DNA of 64,000 bases from RUG334 sp045599645 (GTDB lineage: Bacteria > Muiribacteriota > Ozemobacteria > Ozemobacterales > Ozemobacteraceae): positions 78,730 through 142,729 of the forward strand of contig JAZRWI010000111.1 in NCBI GenBank assembly GCA_045599645.1, written 5' to 3'. Made by a program: the position numbers and the translations under genes. Numbering within the stretch: position 1 is the stretch's first letter; each line of letters opens with the position of its first letter. The notes under the pieces were generated by a model. The model saw nothing but the letters and a program-made list of their open reading frames with translations, had not been told where the DNA came from and made no database searches. Below, in pieces: positions 35,070-43,362 of the stretch.

Positions 35070-36605
35070 TCACTTCTTTACAATAAGAGATTGGCCTGTC
35101 ATAGCGGCTGGCTTTTCGATTTCCATAAGGTCAAGGATTGTTGGAGCGATGTCACAAAGCTTACCATTAGACTTGAGTTCGAAATTCTTCTTTGATACAA
35201 CGCAGAATGGAACCAGGTTAGTAGTATGTTCAGTGAAGGCTTCACCAGTCTTTGGGTTAACCATCTGTTCTGCATTACCGTGGTCAGCAGTGATAAGACA
35301 ATCGTAGCCGAGTTCGTATGCAACAGGGATAACCTTTGAAAGAACATTGTTTACAGTGCTAACAGCCTTCATAGCTGCTTCCATGATACCAGTATGACCA
35401 ACCATGTCGCAGTTAGCGAAGTTTACCATAATGAACGGATACTTTTCAGTTCTCAATTTTTCAATGAGGGTTGAACCAACTTCGAAAGCAGACATTTCTG
35501 GCTTGAGGTCATAGGTCTTTACCTTTGGAGAAGGAATAACCTGACGTTCTTCCAATGGGAACGGGGTTTCTACGCCGCCGTTTGTAAAGTAGGTTACGTG
35601 AGCATACTTTTCAGTTTCAGCAAGTCTGAACTGTGGCATACCCTTCTTGGAAATTACTTCGCCAAGAACATCTGTTGGATGCTGTGGCGGGAATACGATT
35701 GGGCACTTGAATTCATCAGCATAGTTAGTAAACATTACATAGTCTACCTTCATTTCTTTGCGCTTGAATTCAGCAAAATCAGGTTTAATGAAAACCTTTG
35801 TGATTTCACGCATTCTGTCGGCTCTGAAGTCGAAAGCGAGAATTGCGTCACCGTCATCGATAGTTGCAACCGGGCTGCCGTTTTCTTCGATTACTGTAGG
35901 AACGATAAATTCATCAGTAACGTTTTCCTTATAAGAAGCTTCAATAGCTTCAACCGGGTCAGAGGCTCTGTTGCCAACGCCATGAACGAGGGCCTGATAA
36001 GCCTTTTCAACACGTTCCCAGCGATTGTCTCTGTCCATAGCATAGAAACGACCAGAAATTGTAGCAACACGACCAACACCGATTTCCTTGGCCTTTTCAA
36101 CAAGTGATTTTACATAGTGAACACCGCTTGTCGGGGAAGTGTCACGGCCGTCAGTGAAAACGTGAATGAACAGCTTTTTGAGACCCTTGCGCTTAGCAAG
36201 TTCCAAAATTGCGTAAATATGGTCGATGTGGCTGTGAACGCCGCCATCAGAAACAAGACCGTAAATGTGTAATGCATGATCTGTTGCGATCATTTTGTCC
36301 ATTACATCGTTCATTGCCTTATTTGTAAAGAAATCGCCGTCTTCAATAGACTTGTTGATTCTGGTGATATCCTGATAAACAATGCGGCCAGCGCCAATAT
36401 TGAGGTGACCGACTTCTGAGTTACCCATCTGACCGGCTGGAAGACCTACTTCAAGGCCTGAAGCAGCAAGCTTAGTGAATGGGCGTTCTGCAAAAAGTTT
36501 GTTTATAAATTCAGGGTTAGCAGAGTAGATAGCATTGCCATCCTTGTTGTCTGTGTAACCATAACCATCAAGAATAATGAGTAGAGCTTTTGATTTTGTT
36601 TCCAT
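35070..36605 (-). CDS. gpmI: 2,3-bisphosphoglycerate-independent phosphoglycerate mutase
   Basis: 511 residues, typical. Converts 3-phosphoglycerate to 2-phosphoglycerate using two Mn ions and a phosphoserine intermediate. It belongs to the alkaline phosphatase superfamily: LIILDGYGY metal motif, nucleophile Ser in GNSEVGHLNIGAGR, then HVFTDGRDTSP, SGRFYAMDRDNRW and the metal site ITADHGNAEQM with EHTTNLVPF. It heads a two-gene unit with gmk, with a clear promoter at 36645-36674. Confidence 0.96.
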   Translation of the reverse strand: METKSKALLIILDGYGYTDNKDGNAIYSANPEFINKLFAERPFTKLAASGLEVGLPAGQMGNSEVGHLNIGAGRIVYQDITRINKSIEDGDFFTNKAMNDVMDKMIATDHALHIYGLVSDGGVHSHIDHIYAILELAKRKGLKKLFIHVFTDGRDTSPTSGVHYVKSLVEKAKEIGVGRVATISGRFYAMDRDNRWERVEKAYQALVHGVGNRASDPVEAIEASYKENVTDEFIVPTVIEENGSPVATIDDGDAILAFDFRADRMREITKVFIKPDFAEFKRKEMKVDYVMFTNYADEFKCPIVFPPQHPTDVLGEVISKKGMPQFRLAETEKYAHVTYFTNGGVETPFPLEERQVIPSPKVKTYDLKPEMSAFEVGSTLIEKLRTEKYPFIMVNFANCDMVGHTGIMEAAMKAVSTVNNVLSKVIPVAYELGYDCLITADHGNAEQMVNPKTGEAFTEHTTNLVPFCVVSKKNFELKSNGKLCDIAPTILDLMEIEKPAAMTGQSLIVKK

Positions 36606-36644
36606 ATAAACCTTCTATAAAATATCGCATCTTACGAGTGCCGA

Positions 36645-36674
36645 ATTATAACCGTACATTGTGAGTATTGTCAA
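36645..36674 (-). promoter_or_regulatory. Promoter for gpmI-gmk
   Basis: Minus strand TTGACA (36669-36674), an 18-base spacer, TATAAT (36645-36650), about 40 bases before the gpmI start. Divergent from pth, which begins at 36766. Confidence 0.8.
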
Positions 36675-36765
36675 ACATCTTGGAAAACCTCATCCCTGCA
36701 AGGGTTTACAACTTACTACATCTTGAACTCTTGATTATAAAAGTTTAAAGGAATATAATAATCGT

Positions 36766-37356
36766 ATGTTAATAGTTGGTTTGGGTAATCCCGGAAAAGA
36801 ATACGAACATACACGTCACAACGTCGGTTTTTGGTGTGCCGACAAGCTTGCCGCATACTTTGCGACCAGGTTTTCAACCATGCGCAATTATCATGCTGAC
36901 ATTGCAGCATTTAACTTTGGCAGCGAAAAACACCACATCATGAAACCTCTGACTTACATGAACAATTCAGGCGAAGCAGTTAACGCATTTGCCAGCGAAA
37001 AAAATATTGAAGCTAACCAGATTCTTGTTTTTGAAGATGATATCAATCTTCCGATCGGAAAAATCAGAATAAGGGCAGAGGGCAGCGCCGGTGGCCACAA
37101 TGGCCTGAAATCCATAATTTCCTTCATGGGCGAAGGCTTCTGGAGGGTAAGAATAGGAGTCGGCCAGCCTAAAAGTGAAAACACTGACGAAACAGAACAC
37201 GAAAAATTAATTTCTCATGTTCTAGGAGAAATTTCTGATTCTGAAGCACATCTTTTTAGAAAAATAATAAGCACCGTTCCGGAAATTGCGGAAGCATGGC
37301 TGTCTGGAGAAGGTAACAAGCTTATGAACAAATTCAATGCAATGAAATTTGAGTAA
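36766..37356 (+). CDS. pth: Peptidyl-tRNA hydrolase
   Basis: 196 residues. Releases peptides from prematurely dropped peptidyl-tRNAs so the tRNA can be recycled. Family motifs are all present: MLIVGLGNPGKEYEHTRHNVGFW with the catalytic His, KPLTYMNNSGEAV, VFEDDINLPIGKIRIRAEGSAGGHNGLKSI and WRVRIGVGQP. The ATG at 36766 follows AAAGGA. Divergently transcribed from gpmI; the cheC operon promoter lies directly downstream. Confidence 0.96.
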   Translation: MLIVGLGNPGKEYEHTRHNVGFWCADKLAAYFATRFSTMRNYHADIAAFNFGSEKHHIMKPLTYMNNSGEAVNAFASEKNIEANQILVFEDDINLPIGKIRIRAEGSAGGHNGLKSIISFMGEGFWRVRIGVGQPKSENTDETEHEKLISHVLGEISDSEAHLFRKIISTVPEIAEAWLSGEGNKLMNKFNAMKFE

Positions 37357-37384
37357 ACAATATAAAAAATTTGTTCCATAGCTA

Positions 37385-37413
37385 TTGAAAAGTTTATAAG
37401 TGTAATTTATAAT
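37385..37413 (+). promoter_or_regulatory. Promoter for the cheC-cheD-x-sigma operon
   Basis: TTGAAA (37385-37390), exactly 17 bases, TATAAT (37408-37413), 32 bases before the cheC ATG, which has an AGAGG ribosome site. A housekeeping-type promoter, so the motility sigma factor is not obviously autoregulated from here. Confidence 0.72.
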
Positions 37414-37445
37414 AACTTTGACTAGTACTCTATAGAGGTTATCTA

Positions 37446-38066
37446 ATGGAAAACGTCTTGAATATAACAAGAACGCAGCTCGACGCCCTCAGGGAAGTTG
37501 GGAACATCGGTTCAGGCAATGCCGCCAGCGCACTGGCACAGTTCCTTAACCGCAAAATCGATATGGCAGTTCCAAGCGCTTCAATCATGGAACTGAACGA
37601 AATCCCCAACCTCATCGGCGGTCCCGACAAACCTGTCCTTGGTATTTTCCTGAAAATTATGGGTGAAATTTCTGGCCGTTTCTTACTTATGATTCCAGAA
37701 AGCACCTCAATCAAAATGCTTAAAGCATTAATCCCAGGCTGTGAAATAAACGACATGACCAAAATGGGCGAAATGGAAGGCTCATGCATGAGAGAAATCG
37801 GTAATATCCTTGCCGGTGCCTTTTTGAATGCACTTTCTGTGTTAACCCAGACTCCAATGCTCAATTCACTTCCTGCAATGAACTTTGACTATGCCGGGGC
37901 AATGATAGACAACGTCGTTGCCGATATGACAGCAGTCAGCGACAAGGTTCTCATGATTGAAACCTCATTTATAGAAGAAGAAGAAGACATGAGGATTCAT
38001 ATCTTTATATTGCCGGCTCCAGATTCCTTGAATCTGCTGCTGAAAAAGATAGGAGTCAGTGACTGA
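37446..38066 (+). CDS. cheC: CheY-P phosphatase CheC
   Basis: 206 residues. Dephosphorylates CheY-P and binds CheD to adjust adaptation. Both active-site copies of the D/S-x3-E-x2-N motif are present: D13-E17-N20 (QLDALREVGNIGSGNAA) and the second in GSCMREIGNILAGAFLNAL. The FliM/FliY-like pseudo-symmetric fold fits the length. Its last base is the first base of the cheD start codon (ATGATG-type overlap), so translation is coupled. In Bacillus the order is cheC-cheD-sigD; here one small membrane gene intervenes before the sigma gene. Confidence 0.94.
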   Translation: MENVLNITRTQLDALREVGNIGSGNAASALAQFLNRKIDMAVPSASIMELNEIPNLIGGPDKPVLGIFLKIMGEISGRFLLMIPESTSIKMLKALIPGCEINDMTKMGEMEGSCMREIGNILAGAFLNALSVLTQTPMLNSLPAMNFDYAGAMIDNVVADMTAVSDKVLMIETSFIEEEEDMRIHIFILPAPDSLNLLLKKIGVSD

Positions 38067-38551
38067 TGTCTTCAACAATACCAGTAGGAATGAGCCAGAT
38101 AAAAGTTGCAAAATCACCCGAACAGCTTGCTGTTTATGGTGTTGGCTCTTGCATAATACTATCTGTGTATGATGCCACCAGAAAGGTTGGCGGTCTTGCA
38201 CACATTATGCTTCCAGATTCCACTGGCATGGACCCGGAAACTATAAACCCCATTAAGTTTGCAGATACAGCAGTTCCACAGTTAATCGACACTGTTCTTG
38301 ATCAGGGTGCAATACGCTCATCTCTTGAAGCCAAGATGTTCGGTGGCTCAGAAATGTTCCCACCGACAGAAGATTACACCAACAACATTGGTCGTGATAA
38401 CATCAAAGCAGTCAGAGAAGCATTAAAGAAACACAACCTTAATCTGGTCGGTGAAGATGTAGGTGGAACACATGGGCGTTCTATTGAATTTGACCTTTCT
38501 AATGGTAAAGTTAAGGTTTATATAGTCGGCGAAGAAATGAGGGAATACTAA
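38066..38551 (+). CDS. cheD: Chemoreceptor glutamine deamidase CheD
   Basis: 161 residues. Deamidates glutamines of chemoreceptors and stimulates CheC. Catalytic Cys C29 (YGVGSCIILSVYD) and His H46 (GGLAHIMLPDS) are in place. The usual Thr six residues before the Cys (T21 in Thermotoga CheD) appears to be Val23 here, by my eye alignment. KMFGGSEMF and GRSIEFDLSNGKVKV are typical. Starts inside the cheC stop and ends overlapping the next ATG. The chemoreceptor at 11872-13704 is a possible substrate. Confidence 0.93.
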   Translation: MSSTIPVGMSQIKVAKSPEQLAVYGVGSCIILSVYDATRKVGGLAHIMLPDSTGMDPETINPIKFADTAVPQLIDTVLDQGAIRSSLEAKMFGGSEMFPPTEDYTNNIGRDNIKAVREALKKHNLNLVGEDVGGTHGRSIEFDLSNGKVKVYIVGEEMREY

Positions 38552-38934
38552 TGACAAGATTGTCTCTTCTCATGGGTGTTTTCCTTGCAACAACAGTTAC
38601 GGCAATAATCACATTATTGTCAGTAACCCAGAATATAGCAAACCAGACTTTATTATATAGAGGCACAATAATATTCTTCATATTTGGTTTTCTCGGAACA
38701 TTTTTCGGAAGCTTCCTAGAAGTAATATTCATGCCAGTAATGGATGAACGTGAAACCACCAAGCTTCGCCAGGAAATAAACGGTGAAGACAAAGACCTTC
38801 AAAGAGAACTTGGAGATCTTCTTGAAGAAAGCAAAGTAAAATTGTCTAAAAAATCTGAAAGTGGCACCCCTACCGATGATGACTCAGGGCCGGGAACTGC
38901 CATGAACGGCAGTAATTCGACGGTAGTCTCATAA
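38551..38934 (+). CDS. Small two-helix membrane protein in the che/sigma operon
   Basis: 127 residues, ATG overlapping the cheD stop (TAATG). Two membrane helices (about 4-24 and 30-57) precede a cytoplasmic charged helix (RETTKLRQEINGEDKDLQRELGDLLEE) and a Ser/Gly/Thr-rich tail. I do not recognise the family. Its place between cheD and the sigma gene suggests a motility-related accessory role, by analogy only with SwrB, the small membrane protein after sigD in Bacillus; similarity in sequence was not detected. Confidence 0.7.
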   Translation: MTRLSLLMGVFLATTVTAIITLLSVTQNIANQTLLYRGTIIFFIFGFLGTFFGSFLEVIFMPVMDERETTKLRQEINGEDKDLQRELGDLLEESKVKLSKKSESGTPTDDDSGPGTAMNGSNSTVVS

Positions 38935-38958
38935 GGCAGCCAGACACGGAGGGATGAA

Positions 38959-39798
38959 GTGAACAAAGATCTTCTTTTGGAAACCGACTCTGAAGGCTTT
39001 ATTGATCCATTATCCAAGACACGACTCCAGGATGAGGACGATCAAAAGCTTTGGGAGACCTATAAGAACAACCATGACCAGCGCATAAAAGATGCGTTGA
39101 TTATGAAGTATGCTTCATTTGTAAAATATGTTGCAGGCAGAATCGCAGTAAATTTGCCAAGCAACGTAGATTTCGACGACCTGGTCAGCTATGGCATTCT
39201 TGGTCTCATGGACGCCATAGACAAATATGACCTTGATAAGAACGTAAAATTCAAGACCTACGCAAAAACTCGTATCAGAGGTGCAATCTTTGACGAATTG
39301 CGTCTTCAGGACTGGACTCCACGTTCTATCCGCCAGAAGGCCCGCAAGCTTGAAAAAGCTTATGCCAAGCTTGAAGGCAAACTCGGTCGCGATGCCAAGG
39401 ATGACGAAGTAGCAGAATATCTTGGTGTAGATATTTCCGAACTGCACAAACTTTTCGACGAAACCAAGAAATCACTCCTTCTCTCTCTTGACGAAATGTT
39501 TTACGACGATGACGAAGGTTCTTCACGCTTCGACTACATCGAAGACGAAAAGAGCGATAACCCGCAGACAAAGATTGAAGAAGCTGAAGCCAAGAAAATA
39601 CTGGCTGATGCAATCGCAAAACTGTCAGACCGCGAACGTATGGTTATCACCCTTTATTACTACGAAGAATTAACTTCAAAGGAAATCGGAAAGATCTTAG
39701 GTGTATCTGATTCACGTGTATCTCAGTTACATACGAAAGCAATACTGAGACTGCGTGGACGTTTAAGTCGAATTAAAGAAGCCCTTGTTCAAGAATAA
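38959..39798 (+). CDS. fliA: RNA polymerase sigma factor, FliA/WhiG/SigD type
   Basis: 279 residues, GTG start with a very strong GGAGGG site. Directs transcription of flagellar/chemotaxis or developmental genes. Region 2 reads FVKYVAGRIAVNLPSNVDFDDLVSYGILGLMDAIDKYD and KFKTYAKTRIRGAIFDELRLQDWTPRSIRQKAR, the FliA hallmark. Region 3 (GRDAKDDEVAEYLGV) and region 4 (LSDRERMVITLYYYEELTSKEIGKILGVSDSRVSQLHTKAI) follow. Last gene of the cheC operon, followed by a terminator. The anti-sigma factor (FlgM) is not in view. Confidence 0.92.
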   Translation: MNKDLLLETDSEGFIDPLSKTRLQDEDDQKLWETYKNNHDQRIKDALIMKYASFVKYVAGRIAVNLPSNVDFDDLVSYGILGLMDAIDKYDLDKNVKFKTYAKTRIRGAIFDELRLQDWTPRSIRQKARKLEKAYAKLEGKLGRDAKDDEVAEYLGVDISELHKLFDETKKSLLLSLDEMFYDDDEGSSRFDYIEDEKSDNPQTKIEEAEAKKILADAIAKLSDRERMVITLYYYEELTSKEIGKILGVSDSRVSQLHTKAILRLRGRLSRIKEALVQE

Positions 39799-39820
39799 GT
39801 AAGATTGAAGCAATTGATAT

Positions 39821-39847
39821 AAAGCCGCTTAGAGATAAGCGGCTTTT
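39821..39847 (+). terminator. Intrinsic terminator of the che/sigma operon
   Basis: AAAGCCGCTTA (39821-39831), loop GAGA, TAAGCGGCTTTT (39836-39847), then GTTTT. 22 bases after the sigma gene stop. Confidence 0.93.
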
Positions 39848-39893
39848 GTTTTGGCATAAAAGCTTATCTGCAAATCAATTAAAGCTAAAATAG

Positions 39894-39922
39894 AAAAAGC
39901 CAGACAAAATGTCTGGCTTTTT
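39894..39922 (-). terminator. Intrinsic terminator for the HAMP protein gene
   Basis: AAAAAGCCAGACA (39894-39906), loop AAA, TGTCTGGCTTTTT (39910-39922). On the minus strand it directly follows the stop at 39934; the A/T tracts make it usable in both directions. Confidence 0.9.
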
Positions 39923-39933
39923 TACTGTTCTTG

Positions 39934-40557
39934 TTATGCTTTATCTTCTTCGGTTGGCTGTTCGTCTTCTTCTTCCTGAACTTCAATTCTTTCAGAAGTC
40001 AGTTTGAACTGGTCAACAAGAGTTCTAAGTTCAGAAGCGTCTTTTACAATCTGAGCATATTTTTCATCATTCTTCATGGAGCCAAGCTTGTCATCAATGC
40101 CGTCAGCCAAAGTCTTAGCCTGACTGAGGGTAGTTCTGAACTTATTCAGCAATTCATTCAAAGCTGTTGCTAATTCCTTCAGGTTGTCATTTCTGCGAAG
40201 GCTGACCTGGAATGTTAAATCGCCGTCAGTAATACGTTTAATACTCTTCTCAAGCTTATAAGCAGGACCGGCAGTCTGATGTGAATATATTACACTGACC
40301 ATGAAAACAATGATTACGTTAACACAAACCAGAACAATAAGTCTTGGCCAATAGCTGCTAATGAAATCATGAATCAGGGCAGAAACGTCACTCTGCTGAG
40401 CAAGAGTAGCATTCTTTTCTACAAAGAAGGAACCAAGAACATAGATATTGCATGCGGTAATTACAGCAACAAGCAAAGCAAGCAACAATATAGTGCCGGC
40501 AAATTTGCTCTGCATATCTTTTGCAATAAAGTAATTTTTACGTTGGCTAGAGCTCAC
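39934..40557 (-). CDS. HAMP-domain membrane protein without output domain
   Basis: 207 residues, GTG start with a TAGGAGG ribosome site. Two membrane helices (about 20-43 and 71-91) flank a short ~25-residue extracytoplasmic loop. A HAMP domain follows (about 92-145, AGPAYKLEKSIKRITDGDLTFQVSLRRND), then a coiled coil and an acidic tail (EEEDEQPTEEDKA). HAMP modules usually link a sensor to a kinase or receptor output, absent here. It may regulate a partner receptor in trans. It lies next to the motility sigma operon, pointing toward it. Confidence 0.8.
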   Translation of the reverse strand: MSSSQRKNYFIAKDMQSKFAGTILLLALLVAVITACNIYVLGSFFVEKNATLAQQSDVSALIHDFISSYWPRLIVLVCVNVIIVFMVSVIYSHQTAGPAYKLEKSIKRITDGDLTFQVSLRRNDNLKELATALNELLNKFRTTLSQAKTLADGIDDKLGSMKNDEKYAQIVKDASELRTLVDQFKLTSERIEVQEEEDEQPTEEDKA

Positions 40558-40704
40558 GATATAAACCCTCCTAAGGGTACTTAGTCTTATAAACTTACAT
40601 CATTATTGTTTTTTTTGTCAAATAATACATTATTTGATATATTACAAACAGTGATAAAATTTTGTGAAAAGCTTTTACTATCAAGCAAACAAGGGTTATT
40701 TGCA

Positions 40705-43362
40705 ATGAAACATTCTTTATCTGGTATTTTTGGAATGCTGATAACATTCTTCCTGATAAGAATACTTTCATTTGCAGCAGCCATACCAAATAATTTTGAC
40801 AATCTCTGGCGCCCTAGCGGCTTTAGCTCTTTCCCTCAGGCTCTCATAGCTGGTTTGTTTATACTTGGCATTTATGTTTTTTATAGATTCACCAAAGAGC
40901 TCAGTCATACGGATAATGCAATAAAAACCAGCTACTTTGCTTATATGGGTGTGTCTTACATTATAATAAGCCTGTTTAACAGGACCATACTCAACTTCCC
41001 CTTCTCTTACCTGTTTTTAATGCAGAATATGAAGATCGGATTCTCGGAGATAATACCAAGTATAGTTCTGGACATGTTTTTCGAGCCTCCCTACTCTTTC
41101 TGGGCCCTTGGGTTTATGGGGATAGTCTTTTATTTATGCAAAAAGCATAACCATATCGAGTATGCGATACCCTTCTGGATACTCCCTATTGCCTTTGTTT
41201 TTTGTGCAGCAAATACGCCAATAATCACAATGCACTTCTGTGGTTGCCTCATAGCTCTGCTAGGCCTGAAGCATTCAAAAGGCAATTCCTCTATAATTAT
41301 AGTAGTCATTCAATTTCTGATAGCCACTGGGCTTTGCCTTTACCTGAACCAGTCATACTACAACGCAACTCCCTTCCTGGGCACTGCTCTGGTAACAATC
41401 GCGCTTATTTTTATTCCAGCCTTCCTGCTGATTTACAAATGCATTAAAAGCAGCAATAAATCTGCCATAGCTGCAACCTGGCTCCTTCCCGGCCTTATCG
41501 GGTTCTTCATGGTTACCCCGTTGCTGCGACTTCCCTCACAATATAATCTTGTCAGCCTCATCGCTACCTTGAATTGTATGCTGTTTGCGGGGAATATAGC
41601 TATAGTTGCTGCAATTATTGTCCTGCTCTCTGCCCTGTTCAGCAAGCTGCTACCAGGCTCCGGGAAGCTTTGTTCAAGACTGCTGTTTGCCTGTGCAATA
41701 GCATTTTATCTAGTAGACGGAATTTTATTCTATTACAGTCAGATGCGCCCTGACTACCAGACCCTGAGCTGGACCCTGACCATGAATGATATCGGCAAAA
41801 CAACAGTAGCCACCTGTGCAGAATACTTTACACCCACTAGTGGCATCATAATCATTCTTTGCCTGCTTCTGACAATATTCACAGCCGCCAAAGGCTATAA
41901 AGCCACACTAAAAGTTCCCGGGCTCACCACCTCTATTTTGATACTTATTGCCGTAGCCCAGTTCAGCTCAATGCTTATGCCCTCATCAACCATTCCACAG
42001 GCAATGAGGGATCCTTTCCTGGAAATGCTCAAATCCATCCCTACCCCTGAATTCTTAGCCCCAACCATGAGCATGAATGAAATACGAAAAGGACTAGAAG
42101 AATGCCGGATACCTTTGCAGGAATATTCTGACAGTGAAGCAAAGCCAGGAAACAGAACAAATGTTGTTCTTATTACATTAGAATCCTTGCATTGGCGCTA
42201 TATGAACATGTTTGGAAATGCAACCCAGACCTTCCCACTGCTAAGCAAGCTTAAAGACAGAATGGAAATATTTCCGTTCATGTTCTCATGCTACCCGGAA
42301 TCGACCTGTGGTGACTATTCCCTGATAAGCGGACTAGTGCCACACGACCATGTTTTCCTGAGCAGCAGTAATAATGTTATACATAAAACACTGGTAAATG
42401 AGTTGAAAAAAGCAGGCTATAATACCAGTATGTTCTCGTCAGAAAGCGTTAATGACGGGAATCTCATAAACATTACAAAAACACAGCCCTTTGATTATTT
42501 CTTCCATTACAATTCATCTGATACAGAATATAAGCAGCACACATGGAACTGGGGCTACAAGGAAGAATTCACAGCCTCAAAAATTATCGAATATCTGCAA
42601 AAGCAATCAGCAGAACAGCCGCATTTTGTGTGGTATAGAACAGTTTACCCACATGCCCCCTTCCCTGTTTTCGACAAAAAAGACAGTCTTGTGTTCCGGA
42701 ACCCTGATAAAAAGCCTGGTGAAATTGATTTTGTCACTAACTACAAGAACTCACTGATTTATCTTGATAGAGTTCTTTCCAATTTTGTAGCAGAAATAGA
42801 TGCACTGGACAAAAAGAATAACCAGAAAACAATAATATTCATGGTTGGCGATCATGGTGAAATGCTTGGTGAACCAGACAATCACAACCAGAACGGCCAT
42901 GGTATTTATATTTCACCTCAACTTACTGCAGTCACAGCAATCATGATAAAGCCGACTAACGAAGGCCTGAAGGTAAATCAGAATATTTGCTCACAGATAG
43001 ATGTATTGCCAACAATTCTGGACTATCTAAGCCTTGAACCGGCTATTACACGCTTCGGTCAGGGAAATTCCCTTCTAAGGCCAATCAATATTTCAAGGCC
43101 TGTCTATCTGGCGTCTGTATCTGCTTATGCACTTTCAGAAAACGGTTACTATTTTGAATTTCCAGACAAAGAAAACCACAATACGAAAATATACAAGCTT
43201 GCTTTAACCGATGATTTTAAGCCAGCCTTCATACCTGTTGAAAAGTGGGATGAAGCTGATTTACAAAGCAAATTCGATAAAACCAGCAAATTCTACAAGC
43301 TTCAGCAGCAATTATTGAAGAAAAGCTTTTATGAACTGGCAAACAAAGGGACTCTGAAATGA
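40705..43362 (+). CDS. LtaS-like membrane sulfatase-fold transferase, copy 1
   Basis: 885 residues from the ATG at 40705 (AAGGG upstream), chosen because it aligns with the start of the paralogue; a longer frame reaches back to 40606. About 13 hydrophobic segments occupy the first ~450 residues, more than the five of lipoteichoic acid synthase. The extracytoplasmic catalytic domain carries alkaline-phosphatase/LtaS motifs: metal Glu E493 (ITLESLHWRY), nucleophile T534 (YPESTCGDYS), D716-H717 (MVGDHGEMLG) and NQNGHGIYISPQLTAV. It probably transfers phosphoglycerol, phosphoethanolamine or a similar head group to a surface glycan or lipid. Its stop overlaps the start of copy 2. Confidence 0.85.
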   Translation: MKHSLSGIFGMLITFFLIRILSFAAAIPNNFDNLWRPSGFSSFPQALIAGLFILGIYVFYRFTKELSHTDNAIKTSYFAYMGVSYIIISLFNRTILNFPFSYLFLMQNMKIGFSEIIPSIVLDMFFEPPYSFWALGFMGIVFYLCKKHNHIEYAIPFWILPIAFVFCAANTPIITMHFCGCLIALLGLKHSKGNSSIIIVVIQFLIATGLCLYLNQSYYNATPFLGTALVTIALIFIPAFLLIYKCIKSSNKSAIAATWLLPGLIGFFMVTPLLRLPSQYNLVSLIATLNCMLFAGNIAIVAAIIVLLSALFSKLLPGSGKLCSRLLFACAIAFYLVDGILFYYSQMRPDYQTLSWTLTMNDIGKTTVATCAEYFTPTSGIIIILCLLLTIFTAAKGYKATLKVPGLTTSILILIAVAQFSSMLMPSSTIPQAMRDPFLEMLKSIPTPEFLAPTMSMNEIRKGLEECRIPLQEYSDSEAKPGNRTNVVLITLESLHWRYMNMFGNATQTFPLLSKLKDRMEIFPFMFSCYPESTCGDYSLISGLVPHDHVFLSSSNNVIHKTLVNELKKAGYNTSMFSSESVNDGNLINITKTQPFDYFFHYNSSDTEYKQHTWNWGYKEEFTASKIIEYLQKQSAEQPHFVWYRTVYPHAPFPVFDKKDSLVFRNPDKKPGEIDFVTNYKNSLIYLDRVLSNFVAEIDALDKKNNQKTIIFMVGDHGEMLGEPDNHNQNGHGIYISPQLTAVTAIMIKPTNEGLKVNQNICSQIDVLPTILDYLSLEPAITRFGQGNSLLRPINISRPVYLASVSAYALSENGYYFEFPDKENHNTKIYKLALTDDFKPAFIPVEKWDEADLQSKFDKTSKFYKLQQQLLKKSFYELANKGTLK

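Noticed and set aside
36731..36759. TTGATT-N17-TATAAT as promoter for pth
   Set aside because: The -10 would end only 6 bases before the ATG and overlap the ribosome site, implying a leaderless transcript; not supported otherwise.
40610..40660. TTGACA (minus) and TTGATA (plus) boxes in the divergent region at 40558-40704
   Set aside because: No acceptable -10 at 16-18 bases from either; spacing is 15 or more than 20.
40606..40705. Longer start for the first LtaS-like protein at 40606
   Set aside because: The paralogue aligns from 40705, which has AAGGG upstream; the extra 33 residues would overlap the promoter region of the divergent HAMP gene.
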